Part shown: in pieces, positions 18,402 to 26,101 of the stretch | Layout: every line of letters starts with the position of its first letter | Position numbering within the stretch: position 1 is the stretch's first letter | Assembly: GCA_021777285.1 (NCBI GenBank) | Contig: JAJYDR010000004.1 | Span: 1-64,000, forward strand | Reading direction: 5' to 3' | Length of the DNA stretch: 64,000 nt | Source of the DNA: Actinomycetes bacterium | GTDB taxonomy: Bacteria; Actinomycetota; Acidimicrobiia; Acidimicrobiales; RAAP-2 | Position numbers and translations under genes: made by a program | The notes under the pieces: generated by a model | Databases searched by the model: none | What the model saw: only the letters and a program-made list of their open reading frames with translations | What the model was told of the DNA's origin: nothing

Positions 18402-19604
18402 CTAGTGCTCGCTCTCCAGGTCAAGTCCCGCGAGCAGCTCGGCGACCCGCTCGAGGTACGCCGTCGCGGTGAACGGTTCGCAGACGCGGTGGTCGAAGGA
18501 CAAGCCGATGACCACGCGACGACCCACGCCGACCGACACGCCGTCGTCGAGCACGATCGGCACTCGGCGAACGGCGCCCATCGAGAGCACCGCCACTTCG
18601 GGCTGGATGATGATCGGATTCGTCCAGAGCGAGTTCGGTCCGGTCGGACCCACGAGGGTGAACGTCCCGCCCATCAGGTCATCAGTGGTGAGCTGGCGCG
18701 TCGAGACCCGTTCGAAGAGCTCGTGCACGCGTCGAGCGAGAGCTCGAAGCGTCAAGCCGGCGGCCGCGTGCACGACCGGCACGAGCATGCCGTCGCGCAG
18801 GACCTCGCGCATGAACCCGAGGTTCACGGTTCGGTGCACGACCAGCTCGTCGCCCGCGAACGTGGCGTTCAGGAATTCGAATTCGCCCAGCGCCCGAACA
18901 GCGGCCAGTCCCATGACCATCTGGTCCGATATCTCGACACCGTCGCGGGTACGTCGGCCCAGCTCGTCGAGCTGATCGAAGATCGACGCGTCGACCTCGA
19001 TCGCCACGAAACCGTGCGGCGTGCTCTGGGAAGAGAGTGTCATGTGCTGGCCCATCCGGCGAAGGCCGTTGGACAGCGGCACCACTTCCTCGTCCGTCGG
19101 ACCGTTGGCGACGGCCCGTTCGGCGTCTCGGCGCGTGATTGCGCCCCCCGGCCCCGACCCGTGGACCTTCGTCGGTTCGACCCCGCCGTCGGCGAGGATC
19201 CGGCGCACGACCGGTGACATCACCACACCGGCGACCCGCTCACCCGGCGCCGCCGGGGCGTCGCTCGTGGGCGCTGGCGCGCTCGGTGCTGGCGCGCTCG
19301 GTGCTGGCGCGGGCACGCTGGGCGCGCTCGGCGCTGCCGCCGCCGGCGGCGCCACGGAACCCGCTACGGCGTTCTCGTCGATGACGGCCACGCGTGACCC
19401 GGTCTCAACCGTGTCGCCTTCGGCGGCCAGAATTTCAGTCAGCACTCCCGCTGCGGGCGAGGGCATCTCGGAGTCGACCTTGTCGGTCGAGACCTCAAAG
19501 AGCGGCTCGTCACGGGCGACCGAGTCGCCAACCTTCTTGAACCACCGAGTAATGATCCCCTCGGTAACCGATTCGCCCAGTGACGGCAGCGTGACATCAG
19601 CCAA
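18402..19604 (-). CDS. 2-oxo acid dehydrogenase E2 component (dihydrolipoamide acyltransferase)
   Basis: The 400-residue protein has one lipoyl domain (1-75, lipoyl-Lys42 in STDKVDSE), an Ala/Pro-rich linker (about 80-120), a peripheral subunit binding domain (about 125-165, SPVVRRILADGGV and GPGGAITRRD), and an acyltransferase core (about 180-400). It passes acyl groups from E1 to CoA. Which complex it serves (oxoglutarate, branched-chain or pyruvate) is not clear because no E1 gene is in the window. The usual HXXXDG active-site motif reads HRVCEP (His372, Glu376, Pro377), an unusual change at the catalytic Asp. The start is TTG at 19604, supported by a strong purine-rich site upstream and by the conserved ADVTLPSLGESV beginning there. 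It overlaps lpd by 8 nt. Confidence 0.88.
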   Translation of the reverse strand: MADVTLPSLGESVTEGIITRWFKKVGDSVARDEPLFEVSTDKVDSEMPSPAAGVLTEILAAEGDTVETGSRVAVIDENAVAGSVAPPAAAAPSAPSVPAPAPSAPAPSAPAPTSDAPAAPGERVAGVVMSPVVRRILADGGVEPTKVHGSGPGGAITRRDAERAVANGPTDEEVVPLSNGLRRMGQHMTLSSQSTPHGFVAIEVDASIFDQLDELGRRTRDGVEISDQMVMGLAAVRALGEFEFLNATFAGDELVVHRTVNLGFMREVLRDGMLVPVVHAAAGLTLRALARRVHELFERVSTRQLTTDDLMGGTFTLVGPTGPNSLWTNPIIIQPEVAVLSMGAVRRVPIVLDDGVSVGVGRRVVIGLSFDHRVCEPFTATAYLERVAELLAGLDLESEH

Positions 19605-21012
19605 CGTGGAGCCCCCTCCCAGCTAGCGCCAACAGCGTCTCGCCGAAGGTCTCCGACAACGACGGGTGCGGCTGAATCAGCGCGGCGGCCTCTTCGGCCG
19701 TCGCCTCCCAGTTCACGGCGTAGTAGCCAGCGCCGAGCTGCTCGGTCACCCACGGCCCCGCCATGTGCACGCCGAGGATCTGTCCGGCCGTTCCGTCAGC
19801 GCGCTTCTCAGCGATGATCTTGACGACCCCTTCAGTCTCGCCAATGATCTGGGCGCGGCTGTTGCCACCGAAGGGGTCCTTCTTCACGACGACGTCGTAA
19901 CCCCGCTCCTTGGCCGCGGCCTCGGTCAGGCCGACGAAGGCGACTTCGGGGTTCGAGTAGATCGCCCACGGTACGCGGTCGTAGTCCACCGGTACCACCG
20001 GCTCGCCCAGGATCGTCTTGATCGCCACGATCGCCTCGGCGAAGCCCACGTGGGCGAGCTGGGGGGTGTTGGCGACGATGTCGCCGATGGCGTAGACGTT
20101 GGGGTTCGCGGTGCGCATCGAGGAGTTCGCGACGACGAAGCCCCGGTCGTTGATTTCGACACCGGTTCCGTCACCGAGCAGGCCCTCACTGCGCGGGCGC
20201 CGGCCGACGGCGAGCACCACGACCTCGACGACGACGTCGTCGCCGCCCTCGACGTGCACGGCCGTCTTACCCTTGGCGGGCGTGTGGCCGGTGACGTTCA
20301 CGCCAGCGCGCACCTCGATCCCGCGCTTCTTGAAGGAGCGCTGCACGACGCTCACCACTTCGCTGTCACAGCCCGCGAGAATCGTCGGCAGACCTTCGAG
20401 GACGGTCACCGTCGCGCCCATGTCCGACAGCATCGAGGCGAACTCACAGCCGATCGCCCCGCCGCCGATCACCGCGGCGCTCGCGGGCAGGGTGTCGAGG
20501 TCCAAGAACTCGTCTGAGGTCAGTACGACCTTGCCGTCGACGTCAAAGCCGGGCAGGGTCCGCGGGACCGAGCCCGCCGCCAGGATGACGTTGGTCCCCT
20601 TCGCCTCGACGCCGGCGTCGGCCCCGTCGAGCACGCGAACGACCTGGTCCGCGTCGAGTCGCGCGGTACCTTCGAAGATGGTCACCTTGCGACCCTTGAG
20701 GAGGCCCGACAGGCCCTTGTGCAGCTTGTCGACGACCTCGTTCTTGCGAGCCTGGCTCACCGAGAAGTCCACCGACACCGCGCCGGTGCCGATGCCGAAG
20801 TTGCTGGCGTGTTCGATCGTGCGGCGCACGTGGGCCGTCTCGAGGAACTCCTTGGCCGGTACGCAGCCCCGGTGCAGGCAGGTCCCGCCGACCTTGTCCC
20901 GCTCGATGAGTGCAACATTGAGTCCCGCCGCGGCCCCGTAGAGCGCAGCGGCGTAGCCGCCGGGGCCACCTCCGATGATCACAACGTCAAACTGCTGGAC
21001 CTCGTTTGTCAC
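19597..21012 (-). CDS. lpdA: Dihydrolipoamide dehydrogenase (E3)
   Basis: The 471-residue flavoprotein reoxidises dihydrolipoyl groups on E2 and reduces NAD+. It has the FAD loop GGGPGGYAAALYGAAAG, the redox pair Cys45/Cys50 in GGTCLHRGCVPAK, the second dinucleotide loop VIGGGAIGCEFASML, the FAD segment VYAIGDIVANTPQLAH, and the C-terminal catalytic HPSLSETFGE. The length is typical. The GTG at 21012 follows GAAGGGAA with good spacing. It is first in the run lpd, E2, lipBA, all overlapping or abutting, which strongly suggests one operon dedicated to a lipoylated 2-oxo acid dehydrogenase complex and its cofactor attachment. A promoter with an inverted repeat lies just upstream. Confidence 0.96.
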   Translation of the reverse strand: MTNEVQQFDVVIIGGGPGGYAAALYGAAAGLNVALIERDKVGGTCLHRGCVPAKEFLETAHVRRTIEHASNFGIGTGAVSVDFSVSQARKNEVVDKLHKGLSGLLKGRKVTIFEGTARLDADQVVRVLDGADAGVEAKGTNVILAAGSVPRTLPGFDVDGKVVLTSDEFLDLDTLPASAAVIGGGAIGCEFASMLSDMGATVTVLEGLPTILAGCDSEVVSVVQRSFKKRGIEVRAGVNVTGHTPAKGKTAVHVEGGDDVVVEVVVLAVGRRPRSEGLLGDGTGVEINDRGFVVANSSMRTANPNVYAIGDIVANTPQLAHVGFAEAIVAIKTILGEPVVPVDYDRVPWAIYSNPEVAFVGLTEAAAKERGYDVVVKKDPFGGNSRAQIIGETEGVVKIIAEKRADGTAGQILGVHMAGPWVTEQLGAGYYAVNWEATAEEAAALIQPHPSLSETFGETLLALAGRGLHVG

Positions 21013-21029
21013 GGCGGATTCCCTTCGTA

Positions 21030-21059
21030 GATTTCGTCACTGAGACCTACGAAATCCTA
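21030..21059 (-). promoter_or_regulatory. Promoter and inverted repeat upstream of lpd operon
   Basis: On the minus strand a -10 like TAGGAT (21059-21054) overlaps one arm of an 8-bp perfect inverted repeat, GATTTCGT (21030-21037) and ACGAAATC (21049-21056), with an 11-nt centre. The leader would be about 35 nt and carries the lpd ribosome site. The placement suits a repressor operator; no regulator can be named. Confidence 0.4.
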
Positions 21060-21093
21060 ATGTTTCTGACGCCGCCGCCGTCACGGCCGCGTG

Positions 21094-21531
21094 CTAGCGC
21101 TGTTGGCCCTGTTGACGGTCGGCCGCCGCCGTGGCGAGTTCGTCGACGAATTCGTTCATCGGATCGCCGGCGTGGCCCCGCACCCAGGAGAAGGTGACCG
21201 TGCGCTCGCCGCGCAGCGTGAGGTCGAACAGGGGCTCCCAGAGATCGCGGTTCGCCACGGGCTGACCCTGGGAGTTCTTCCATCCCCGCCGCAGCCAGCC
21301 GACGTACCAGTGGTCGTTGAAGCACTTCACCACGTAGGTCGAGTCGCTCACGATCTCCACGTCGCCGTCGGGATTGGCCCGCAGGGCCTCGAGGACCGCG
21401 CGAAGCTCCATCCGCTGGTTCGTCGTGCGCGGCTCGGCGCCGCTCGCGTAGCCCTCCACGCCGCGCGCCCACGCCCAGCCGCCCGGTCCGGGGTTGCCCC
21501 GGCAGGCGCCGTCGGTGTGAATCCGGATCAC
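21094..21531 (-). CDS. rnhA: Ribonuclease HI
   Basis: The 145-residue enzyme cleaves the RNA strand of RNA-DNA hybrids, for example in R-loops and Okazaki primers. Catalytic acidic residues are visible: Asp7 in IHTDGACRGNPGPGGW, Glu42 in TTNQRMELRAV, Asp63 in IVSDSTYVV, and a last Asp in NEFVDELAT. The TWVRGH-like FSWVRGHAGDPMNE supplies the active-site loop. The length is that of classical bacterial RNase HI. GTG at 21531 overlaps the stop of the Rrf2 regulator gene (GTGA) and homology begins exactly there; longer starts in the same frame are out of family. It lies just upstream of the lpd promoter region. Confidence 0.95.
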   Translation of the reverse strand: MIRIHTDGACRGNPGPGGWAWARGVEGYASGAEPRTTNQRMELRAVLEALRANPDGDVEIVSDSTYVVKCFNDHWYVGWLRRGWKNSQGQPVANRDLWEPLFDLTLRGERTVTFSWVRGHAGDPMNEFVDELATAAADRQQGQQR

Positions 21532-21986
21532 AGCTGGCGCGTGATCCACGCGTCCTCGTCGGCGGTGAAGCGCGTTACCGCGGCCGGCAGGTCGCCCCGC
21601 AAGACCTGGCCGAGGGTCACGTGCTCGAGCACCTCGCGCAGCGCCGCACGAACGGCGACCCACACGTCACGCAGGTGTTCGGCGTCGCCGCCGTAGTTCA
21701 GGGTTTCGGGGCGCATCCCGCGGACCCCGGCCATCGGGCCGCTCACCACGCGCAGGATGTCGGCGATCATGATCGCGTCGGGGTCGTAGGCGAGCCTGAA
21801 CCCCCCCTCGGGGCCCCGCTGACTGGTCACCAGGCCACCGCGTCGCAGGTCCGAGAGGATCGCCCCCAGGAACTTGGCCGGCAGCTGCTGCTCGGCGGCC
21901 AGATGCTCGGCGCTCACCGACGTATTGCTCGCCGCCAGGGTGAGGAGCGCCCGAATGGCGTACTCGGCCTTCGCGGGAATCTGCAT
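21528..21986 (-). CDS. Rrf2-family transcription regulator without cysteines
   Basis: The 152-residue protein is a winged-helix Rrf2 regulator. It starts MQIPAKAEYAIRALLTLA, has the recognition helix LPAKFLGAILSDLRRGGLV, and the wing SQRGPEGGFRLAY, all characteristic. Rrf2 proteins of the IscR and NsrR types bind an Fe-S cluster through three cysteines near residues 90-110. This protein has no cysteine at all, so it must sense something else or act as an apo regulator like CymR. The ATG at 21986 is preceded by CAGAAT with a 6-nt gap, matching the leaderless layout. It is co-transcribed with rnhA through a 4-nt overlap. Its targets are unknown; the suf and lpd operons in this window are candidates. 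Confidence 0.9.
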   Translation of the reverse strand: MQIPAKAEYAIRALLTLAASNTSVSAEHLAAEQQLPAKFLGAILSDLRRGGLVTSQRGPEGGFRLAYDPDAIMIADILRVVSGPMAGVRGMRPETLNYGGDAEHLRDVWVAVRAALREVLEHVTLGQVLRGDLPAAVTRFTADEDAWITRQL

Positions 21987-21992
21987 GGGTCC

Positions 21993-21998
21993 ATTCTG
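21993..21998 (-). promoter_or_regulatory. -10 like CAGAAT of the Rrf2-rnhA operon
   Basis: CAGAAT lies 6 nt before the ATG at 21986 with no Shine-Dalgarno between. The first base departs from the TANNNT consensus. Confidence 0.35.
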
Positions 21999-22089
21999 CC
22001 CGAGTCGACGGACCCCGCCGGGTAATCGACCGCGGCGACGGGAATCCGGTGGCGCCGTCCGCACAACTCGCGGCGCCCAGCGTCAGCCG

Positions 22090-22095
22090 TAGAGT
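22090..22095 (+). promoter_or_regulatory. -10 hexamer TAGAGT, leaderless promoter of thiE
   Basis: TAGAGT ends exactly 6 nt before the ATG at 22102. A thiamine riboswitch cannot fit in this gap, so thiE here is not under leader control of that kind. Confidence 0.55.
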
Positions 22096-22101
22096 GGGCG
22101 A

Positions 22102-22731
22102 ATGTTCGACCTCGCGACGCGCCGCTTCTACCTGTGCGTGGGTCACCGTGACGATCTCGCGGACTTCTTGCCCGCGGCGTTGCGTGGCGGCGTAGACGTC
22201 GTCCAGCTGCGCGAGAAAGACCTCGACGACGAACAGCGCCGGGTCTCGGGCCGGTTGATGGCCGCAATCTGTCGAGACTTCGGCGTCCCGTTCGTCATGA
22301 ACGACTCGCCGTTCCTCGCGGCCGAGGTGGGGGCCGACGGCGTTCACGTCGGCCAGGACGACGTCAGCGTGGCGTTTTGTCGCGAGCTGCTCGGCCCCGA
22401 TGCGATCGTGGGCCTGTCGACCCACGACCCCGAGGAGTTCGCGCGCGCGCTCGAGCAGCCGACCACCTACCGGAGCGCCGGACCGATCGTGGCGACCCCG
22501 ACCAAGCCGGGCCGCACGGGCACGGGGATCGAGTACGCGGTCGACTGCACGACTCGAAGCGACCAGCCGGTCTTTGTCACGGGTGCCGTGAACGCCGACA
22601 ACGTCGCGTCACTCGTTCGCGCGGGGCTGCGGCACTTCGTGGTCGTTCGCGCCCTCACGACCGCCTCCGACCCCTACGCCGCGGCGGTCGCGATTCGCCG
22701 CGCCATGGACGAGGCCCTCGACAACGCCTAA
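22102..22731 (+). CDS. thiE: Thiamine-phosphate synthase
   Basis: The 209-residue TIM-barrel enzyme condenses HMP pyrophosphate with the thiazole phosphate to give thiamine phosphate. Signature segments are VDVVQLREKDLDDEQ with the pyrophosphate-binding Arg-Glu-Lys, FVMNDSPFLAAEVGADGVHVGQDD (metal-binding Asp residues), GLSTHDPEEF, and the phosphate-binding loop near GAVNADNVASLVRAG. The AGPIVATPTKPGRTGTG segment aligns with the usual GPIFPTxTK. Other thiamine genes are absent from the window. The ATG at 22102 is 6 nt after TAGAGT. The 3' end overlaps the convergent hydrolase gene by 4 bp (CTAA). Confidence 0.93.
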   Translation: MFDLATRRFYLCVGHRDDLADFLPAALRGGVDVVQLREKDLDDEQRRVSGRLMAAICRDFGVPFVMNDSPFLAAEVGADGVHVGQDDVSVAFCRELLGPDAIVGLSTHDPEEFARALEQPTTYRSAGPIVATPTKPGRTGTGIEYAVDCTTRSDQPVFVTGAVNADNVASLVRAGLRHFVVVRALTTASDPYAAAVAIRRAMDEALDNA

Positions 22732-23474
22732 CGGTGCCGGTCGAGCCAGCCGAGCAGAGTGGCCACCATGCGAGGGTCCGCGCGCAATTGGTGTCCCGCG
22801 CCCTGAATCAGCCGCAGCTCACCGCGGCCCTCGGCCGCGCTCAGCAGGTCCCGCGCGTCACTCGAGGGCACTTCCAGGTCATCGGCGCCGTGGCCAATCA
22901 GGAGCCGTCGGGGTGGCACCTTCGCGACCGCGCCGATCGGGTCGACGGCCAGCACGTCGTTGCGCAACTCCTCGGCGGGGAGCAGATCCTTCTCGTCACC
23001 CACGACCCCCGCGCCGATGATCCACTGGCGAAAGAGGACCGCCGCGCCGCACCAGGTCTCCATGTGCGCCGGAGCGGCGAACGTGGCGACACCTCGCACG
23101 CGCTCGTCGTCGGCGGTCACCGCGAGCGCGAGCGCGCCGCCGAAGCCGAAACCCGCGAGCGAGATCCTGCCACCGTCCTGGTCGATCCGCTCAATGATCG
23201 CGCCGAGGTCACGACGCCATTGGCTGGCCGAGAAGGTTCCCGTGCTCCCGCCGACCCCCGACAGCGTCCCGGTCGCGACCGTCCAGCCCGACTCACTCGC
23301 CAGGTGCTCGGCGAGCTCGGGCAGCAGGCCGGCGGCCTGGCGGCCCATGCCCATCGCGCGGGGCAGGCCGTGCACCAGCACGAGGACGTGGCCAGCGGCC
23401 GGTCGAGCGCTCGACGTCGCGATGCGCAGGTCGAGCAGCGACGCGCCGCTGGCCAGCTGTTCGTGAACGAGCAC
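22728..23474 (-). CDS. Alpha/beta hydrolase fold protein lacking the nucleophile serine
   Basis: The 248-residue protein has the alpha/beta hydrolase layout: LVLVHGLPRAMGMG (oxyanion-hole strand), a nucleophile elbow, an acid residue after IGHGADDLEVP, and His in GAGHQL. The elbow, normally GXSXG, reads GFGFGG with Gly110 at the serine position; the codon is GGC, one transition from AGC. The overall shape follows the COG2945/dienelactone hydrolase-like group. With acid and histidine kept but no serine, it is either non-hydrolytic, uses another mechanism, or binds a ligand. GTG at 23474 lies 6 nt after the acyl-CoA dehydrogenase stop, so the two are co-transcribed. Confidence 0.8.
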   Translation of the reverse strand: MLVHEQLASGASLLDLRIATSSARPAAGHVLVLVHGLPRAMGMGRQAAGLLPELAEHLASESGWTVATGTLSGVGGSTGTFSASQWRRDLGAIIERIDQDGGRISLAGFGFGGALALAVTADDERVRGVATFAAPAHMETWCGAAVLFRQWIIGAGVVGDEKDLLPAEELRNDVLAVDPIGAVAKVPPRRLLIGHGADDLEVPSSDARDLLSAAEGRGELRLIQGAGHQLRADPRMVATLLGWLDRHR

Positions 23475-23480
23475 GACGCC

Positions 23481-24596
23481 TTAAATACCAAGCTGGGTGG
23501 CGAGCAGCTCGCGATGGTACGCCGGATCGCCGAGGAAGAGCTCCGAGCTCTTGGCCCGCTTGAAGTAGAGGTGGGCGTGGTGCTCCCAGGTGAAGCCGAT
23601 GCCGCCGTGGATCTGGATGTTCTCGGCGGCGCAGTGAAAGTAGGCCTCGGAGCAGAACGACTTGGCGAGGCTCGCCGCGATGGGCAGTTCGTCGTTGCGC
23701 TCCTGCGCGGCCCAGGCCGCGTAGTAGGCGGCCGACTTCGCCGACTCCACGTCGAGCAACATGTCGGCGCACTTGTGCTTGATCGACTGGAACGAGCCGA
23801 TGGGCCGACCGAACTGCACGCGGTTCTTCGCGTAGTCGACGGCGTTGTTGAGTACGCGCTGGGCCCCGCCGACCTGCTCGGCGGCCAGGGCGGCCGCCGC
23901 GATCTGCAGCGTCGTTGCAAGGCCGGCGAGCGCGCCGCCGTCGGTGCCCACGAGCCGGGCCGGGGCGTCGCGGTACGTGAGACGACTCTGCTTACGGGTT
24001 TGGTCCATGGTGGGCAGCAGCTCGCGCTCGAGCCCGGGGGCACCGGCCTCAACGGCGAACAACGAGAGGCCCGCCTCGGTCATGGCCGGCACGAAGATCA
24101 CCGAGGCGCTCTGGCCGTCCGTGACGAAGCTGTTGACGCCGTTGAGTGTCCAAGCGCCGCTGGTGTTCGCAGCGGTGACCGACGTCGCGGCGAGATCCCA
24201 CTGCCCGGCGTCGTCGGTCAGGGCGACCGTCGCAATGGTGTCGCCCGACGCGATACCAGGCAGGAACGCCGCGCGGTCCTCGTCGGAGCCCACCAGCAGC
24301 ACGGCGTTGGCCGCCAGGGCCACCGTGGAGAAGTACGGGGCGCACAGCAGCGCCGCGCCCATCTCTTCGAACACGACGTACAGCTCGACGGGGCCGTAGC
24401 CTTGGCCGCCGAATTGCTCGGGGATGCCGAGTCCCTGGAGCGCGAGCTCATCGGCCATCTGGCGCCACACGGCCGGGTCGTAACCCTCATCGGTGGCCAT
24501 CAGCCGGCGGACTTCGGTTTCGGGTGACTTCTCGTCCAAGAACCGCTTGACCATCTTGCGCAGTTCTTCCTGTTCCTCTGAAAAGCCAAAGTTCAT
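23481..24596 (-). CDS. Acyl-CoA dehydrogenase family protein
   Basis: The 371-residue flavoprotein starts MNFGFSEEQEELRKMVKRFL and has GLGIPEQFGGQGYGPVEL, the flavin contact ATVALTDDAGQWD, YAKNRVQFGRPIGSFQSIKHK, and IQIHGGIGFTWEHHAHLYF near the C-terminus. It belongs to the actinobacterial FadE group whose members often work as heteromers on steroid side chains or branched acyl-CoAs. The typical C-terminal YEGxxxIQ catalytic Glu region is replaced by KRAKSSELFLGD, so the catalytic base is uncertain and a partner subunit is possible. It is followed 6 nt later by the alpha/beta hydrolase gene. The ATG at 24596 is preceded by a GAGGGCGG purine tract. Confidence 0.88.
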   Translation of the reverse strand: MNFGFSEEQEELRKMVKRFLDEKSPETEVRRLMATDEGYDPAVWRQMADELALQGLGIPEQFGGQGYGPVELYVVFEEMGAALLCAPYFSTVALAANAVLLVGSDEDRAAFLPGIASGDTIATVALTDDAGQWDLAATSVTAANTSGAWTLNGVNSFVTDGQSASVIFVPAMTEAGLSLFAVEAGAPGLERELLPTMDQTRKQSRLTYRDAPARLVGTDGGALAGLATTLQIAAAALAAEQVGGAQRVLNNAVDYAKNRVQFGRPIGSFQSIKHKCADMLLDVESAKSAAYYAAWAAQERNDELPIAASLAKSFCSEAYFHCAAENIQIHGGIGFTWEHHAHLYFKRAKSSELFLGDPAYHRELLATQLGI

Positions 24597-24686
24597 CGCC
24601 GCCCTCGATCTCCGCTTACTGGTGGGTTACTGCACTTGTGAGACTAGCGAAATCACCCTATCGACGTCGCGTGGCATCCTGATGGT

Positions 24687-25304
24687 GTGCAGGAGTCGGC
24701 GGTCATCTGGAGCGGTGCCGGGCTGGACGTGCACCGGGTGGTGGTCGGTGCGCTCGCCAACAACGTCTACGTCATCCGGTGCCGGCGCACGGGCGCGGCG
24801 ACGCTGATCGATGCCGCCGACGACGTCGATCGGCTCGTGGCCCTGGCCGATGCGCTCGGGGTCACCGACGTCCTCGAGACCCACGGGCACCACGACCACG
24901 TGGGCGCCATCCCCGGGCTTCGCGCCTCGGGGCGGACCGTGTGGGGCCACCCCGACGACGAGACGCTCTTCCCCGCCCTTGACCGGCACCTGCACCACGA
25001 CCAGCTCGTCGAGGTTGGCGAAGTGCGCGTGCGCGTCATCCACACGCCGGGCCACACGCCGGGTTCGACCTGCTTTGCCATCGAGGGGAGCCCCGTGCTG
25101 TTCAGCGGCGACACCCTCTTTCCCGGCGGACCCGGGGCCACGTCCTTCGAGGGCGGCGACTTCGCCCAGATCATCTCGTCGATCGACCTGCGGCTCCTGC
25201 GACGCTTCGAGGACGAGGTCCTCGTCCTGCCGGGCCACGGCGCGCCCACGACCATTGGCGTCGAGCGACCGCACCTCGACGAGTGGGTCGCGCGGGGCTG
25301 GTGA
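24687..25304 (+). CDS. Metallo-beta-lactamase fold hydrolase (glyoxalase II-like)
   Basis: The 205-residue protein carries the full zinc-binding set of the MBL fold: THGHHDHVGAIPG (HxHxDH), IHTPGHTPGSTC with the third His, SGDTLFPGGPG with the bridging Asp, and LPGHGAPT with the last His. The N-terminal strand ALANNVYVIRC is usual for the hydroxyacylglutathione hydrolase-like branch. Members hydrolyse thioesters or act on persulfides; the spacing here fits YcbL/GloB-like enzymes, but the substrate is not known. GTG at 24687 is preceded by CATCCT with a 6-nt gap, a weak leaderless promoter. sufC begins 38 bp downstream on the same strand but has its own promoter. Confidence 0.87.
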   Translation: MQESAVIWSGAGLDVHRVVVGALANNVYVIRCRRTGAATLIDAADDVDRLVALADALGVTDVLETHGHHDHVGAIPGLRASGRTVWGHPDDETLFPALDRHLHHDQLVEVGEVRVRVIHTPGHTPGSTCFAIEGSPVLFSGDTLFPGGPGATSFEGGDFAQIISSIDLRLLRRFEDEVLVLPGHGAPTTIGVERPHLDEWVARGW

Positions 25305-25330
25305 CCGGCCGAAAATCTGGCCGTGAACGA

Positions 25331-25336
25331 TAGGCT
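25331..25336 (+). promoter_or_regulatory. -10 hexamer TAGGCT, leaderless promoter of sufC-sufS-sufU
   Basis: TAGGCT ends 6 nt before the GTG at 25343. There is no ribosome-binding site. Confidence 0.55.
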
Positions 25337-25342
25337 CGCTTT

Positions 25343-26101
25343 GTGTCTGACCCGTTGCTCGAACTTCGAAATGTCCACGCCGTAGCCGAAGACACCGTCA
25401 TCTTGCGCGGTGTGGACCTGACCATCAACCCCGGCGAGGTTCACGCGCTCATGGGGCCCAACGGCGCGGGCAAGTCGACCCTGGCGAGCGTGGTCATGGG
25501 CCACCCTGGCTACACGGTGACCGGGGGCCAGATTCTGCTCAACGGCGAAGACATCGCTGCCTGGTCCCCCGACCAGCGGGCCCGCGCGGGGATCTTTCTC
25601 GCCTTCCAGTACCCCGAGGCGATCAGTGGCGTCTCGGTGATCCAGTTCCTGCGACAGGCCATCGTCGCGCGCAAGGGGCTGAGCGAACTGTCGGTGCTCG
25701 AAGTTCGCCTGGATCTCGCCGAGTGGATGGACCGCCTGGGCATGGACCCGGCCTTTGCCGAACGGCACCTCAACGACGGCTTCTCCGGTGGCGAGCGCAA
25801 GCGCAACGAAGTGCTGCAAATGGCCCTGCTCGAACCCGTGGTCGCCCTCCTCGACGAGACTGACTCGGGACTCGACATCGACGCGCTGCGCATCGTGGCC
25901 CGCGGTGTGCGCACGGTGCGCAGTGAGAACCCGGCGATGGGCGTCGTCGTGGTGACCCACTACGTCAAGCTGCTCGAGGAGATCGAGCCCGACCGCGTCC
26001 ACATCCTCGTCGACGGACAAATCGTTCACAGCGGCGGCGTCGAGCTCGCCGCGGCCATCGAGCAGGACGGCTACGACGCGTGGCGAGGAGTGCTGCGGTG
26101 A
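25343..26101 (+). CDS. sufC: Fe-S cluster assembly ATPase SufC (first copy)
   Basis: The 252-residue soluble ABC ATPase drives conformational changes in the SufB-SufD scaffold during cluster assembly. It has Walker A GPNGAGKSTLA, Q-loop FLAFQYPEAISGVSV, signature FSGGERKRNEVLQM, Walker B VALLDETDSGLDIDAL and the switch His in VVTHYVKLL. All are intact. It is translated from GTG at 25343 and overlaps sufS by GTGA, giving sufC-sufS-sufU. A second intact sufC lies at 29177-29905 beside sufD. The two share the core motifs but differ widely elsewhere (Q-loop, Walker B flank), so they are not a recent duplication. This copy looks the more typical. Confidence 0.95.
   Translation: MSDPLLELRNVHAVAEDTVILRGVDLTINPGEVHALMGPNGAGKSTLASVVMGHPGYTVTGGQILLNGEDIAAWSPDQRARAGIFLAFQYPEAISGVSVIQFLRQAIVARKGLSELSVLEVRLDLAEWMDRLGMDPAFAERHLNDGFSGGERKRNEVLQMALLEPVVALLDETDSGLDIDALRIVARGVRTVRSENPAMGVVVVTHYVKLLEEIEPDRVHILVDGQIVHSGGVELAAAIEQDGYDAWRGVLR

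Noticed and set aside
22377..24527. 716-codon open frame on the plus strand across thiE, the hydrolase and the acyl-CoA dehydrogenase
   Set aside because: It is antisense to, or out of frame with, real genes over its whole length and has the repetitive Arg/Gly/Ala bias of shadow frames.
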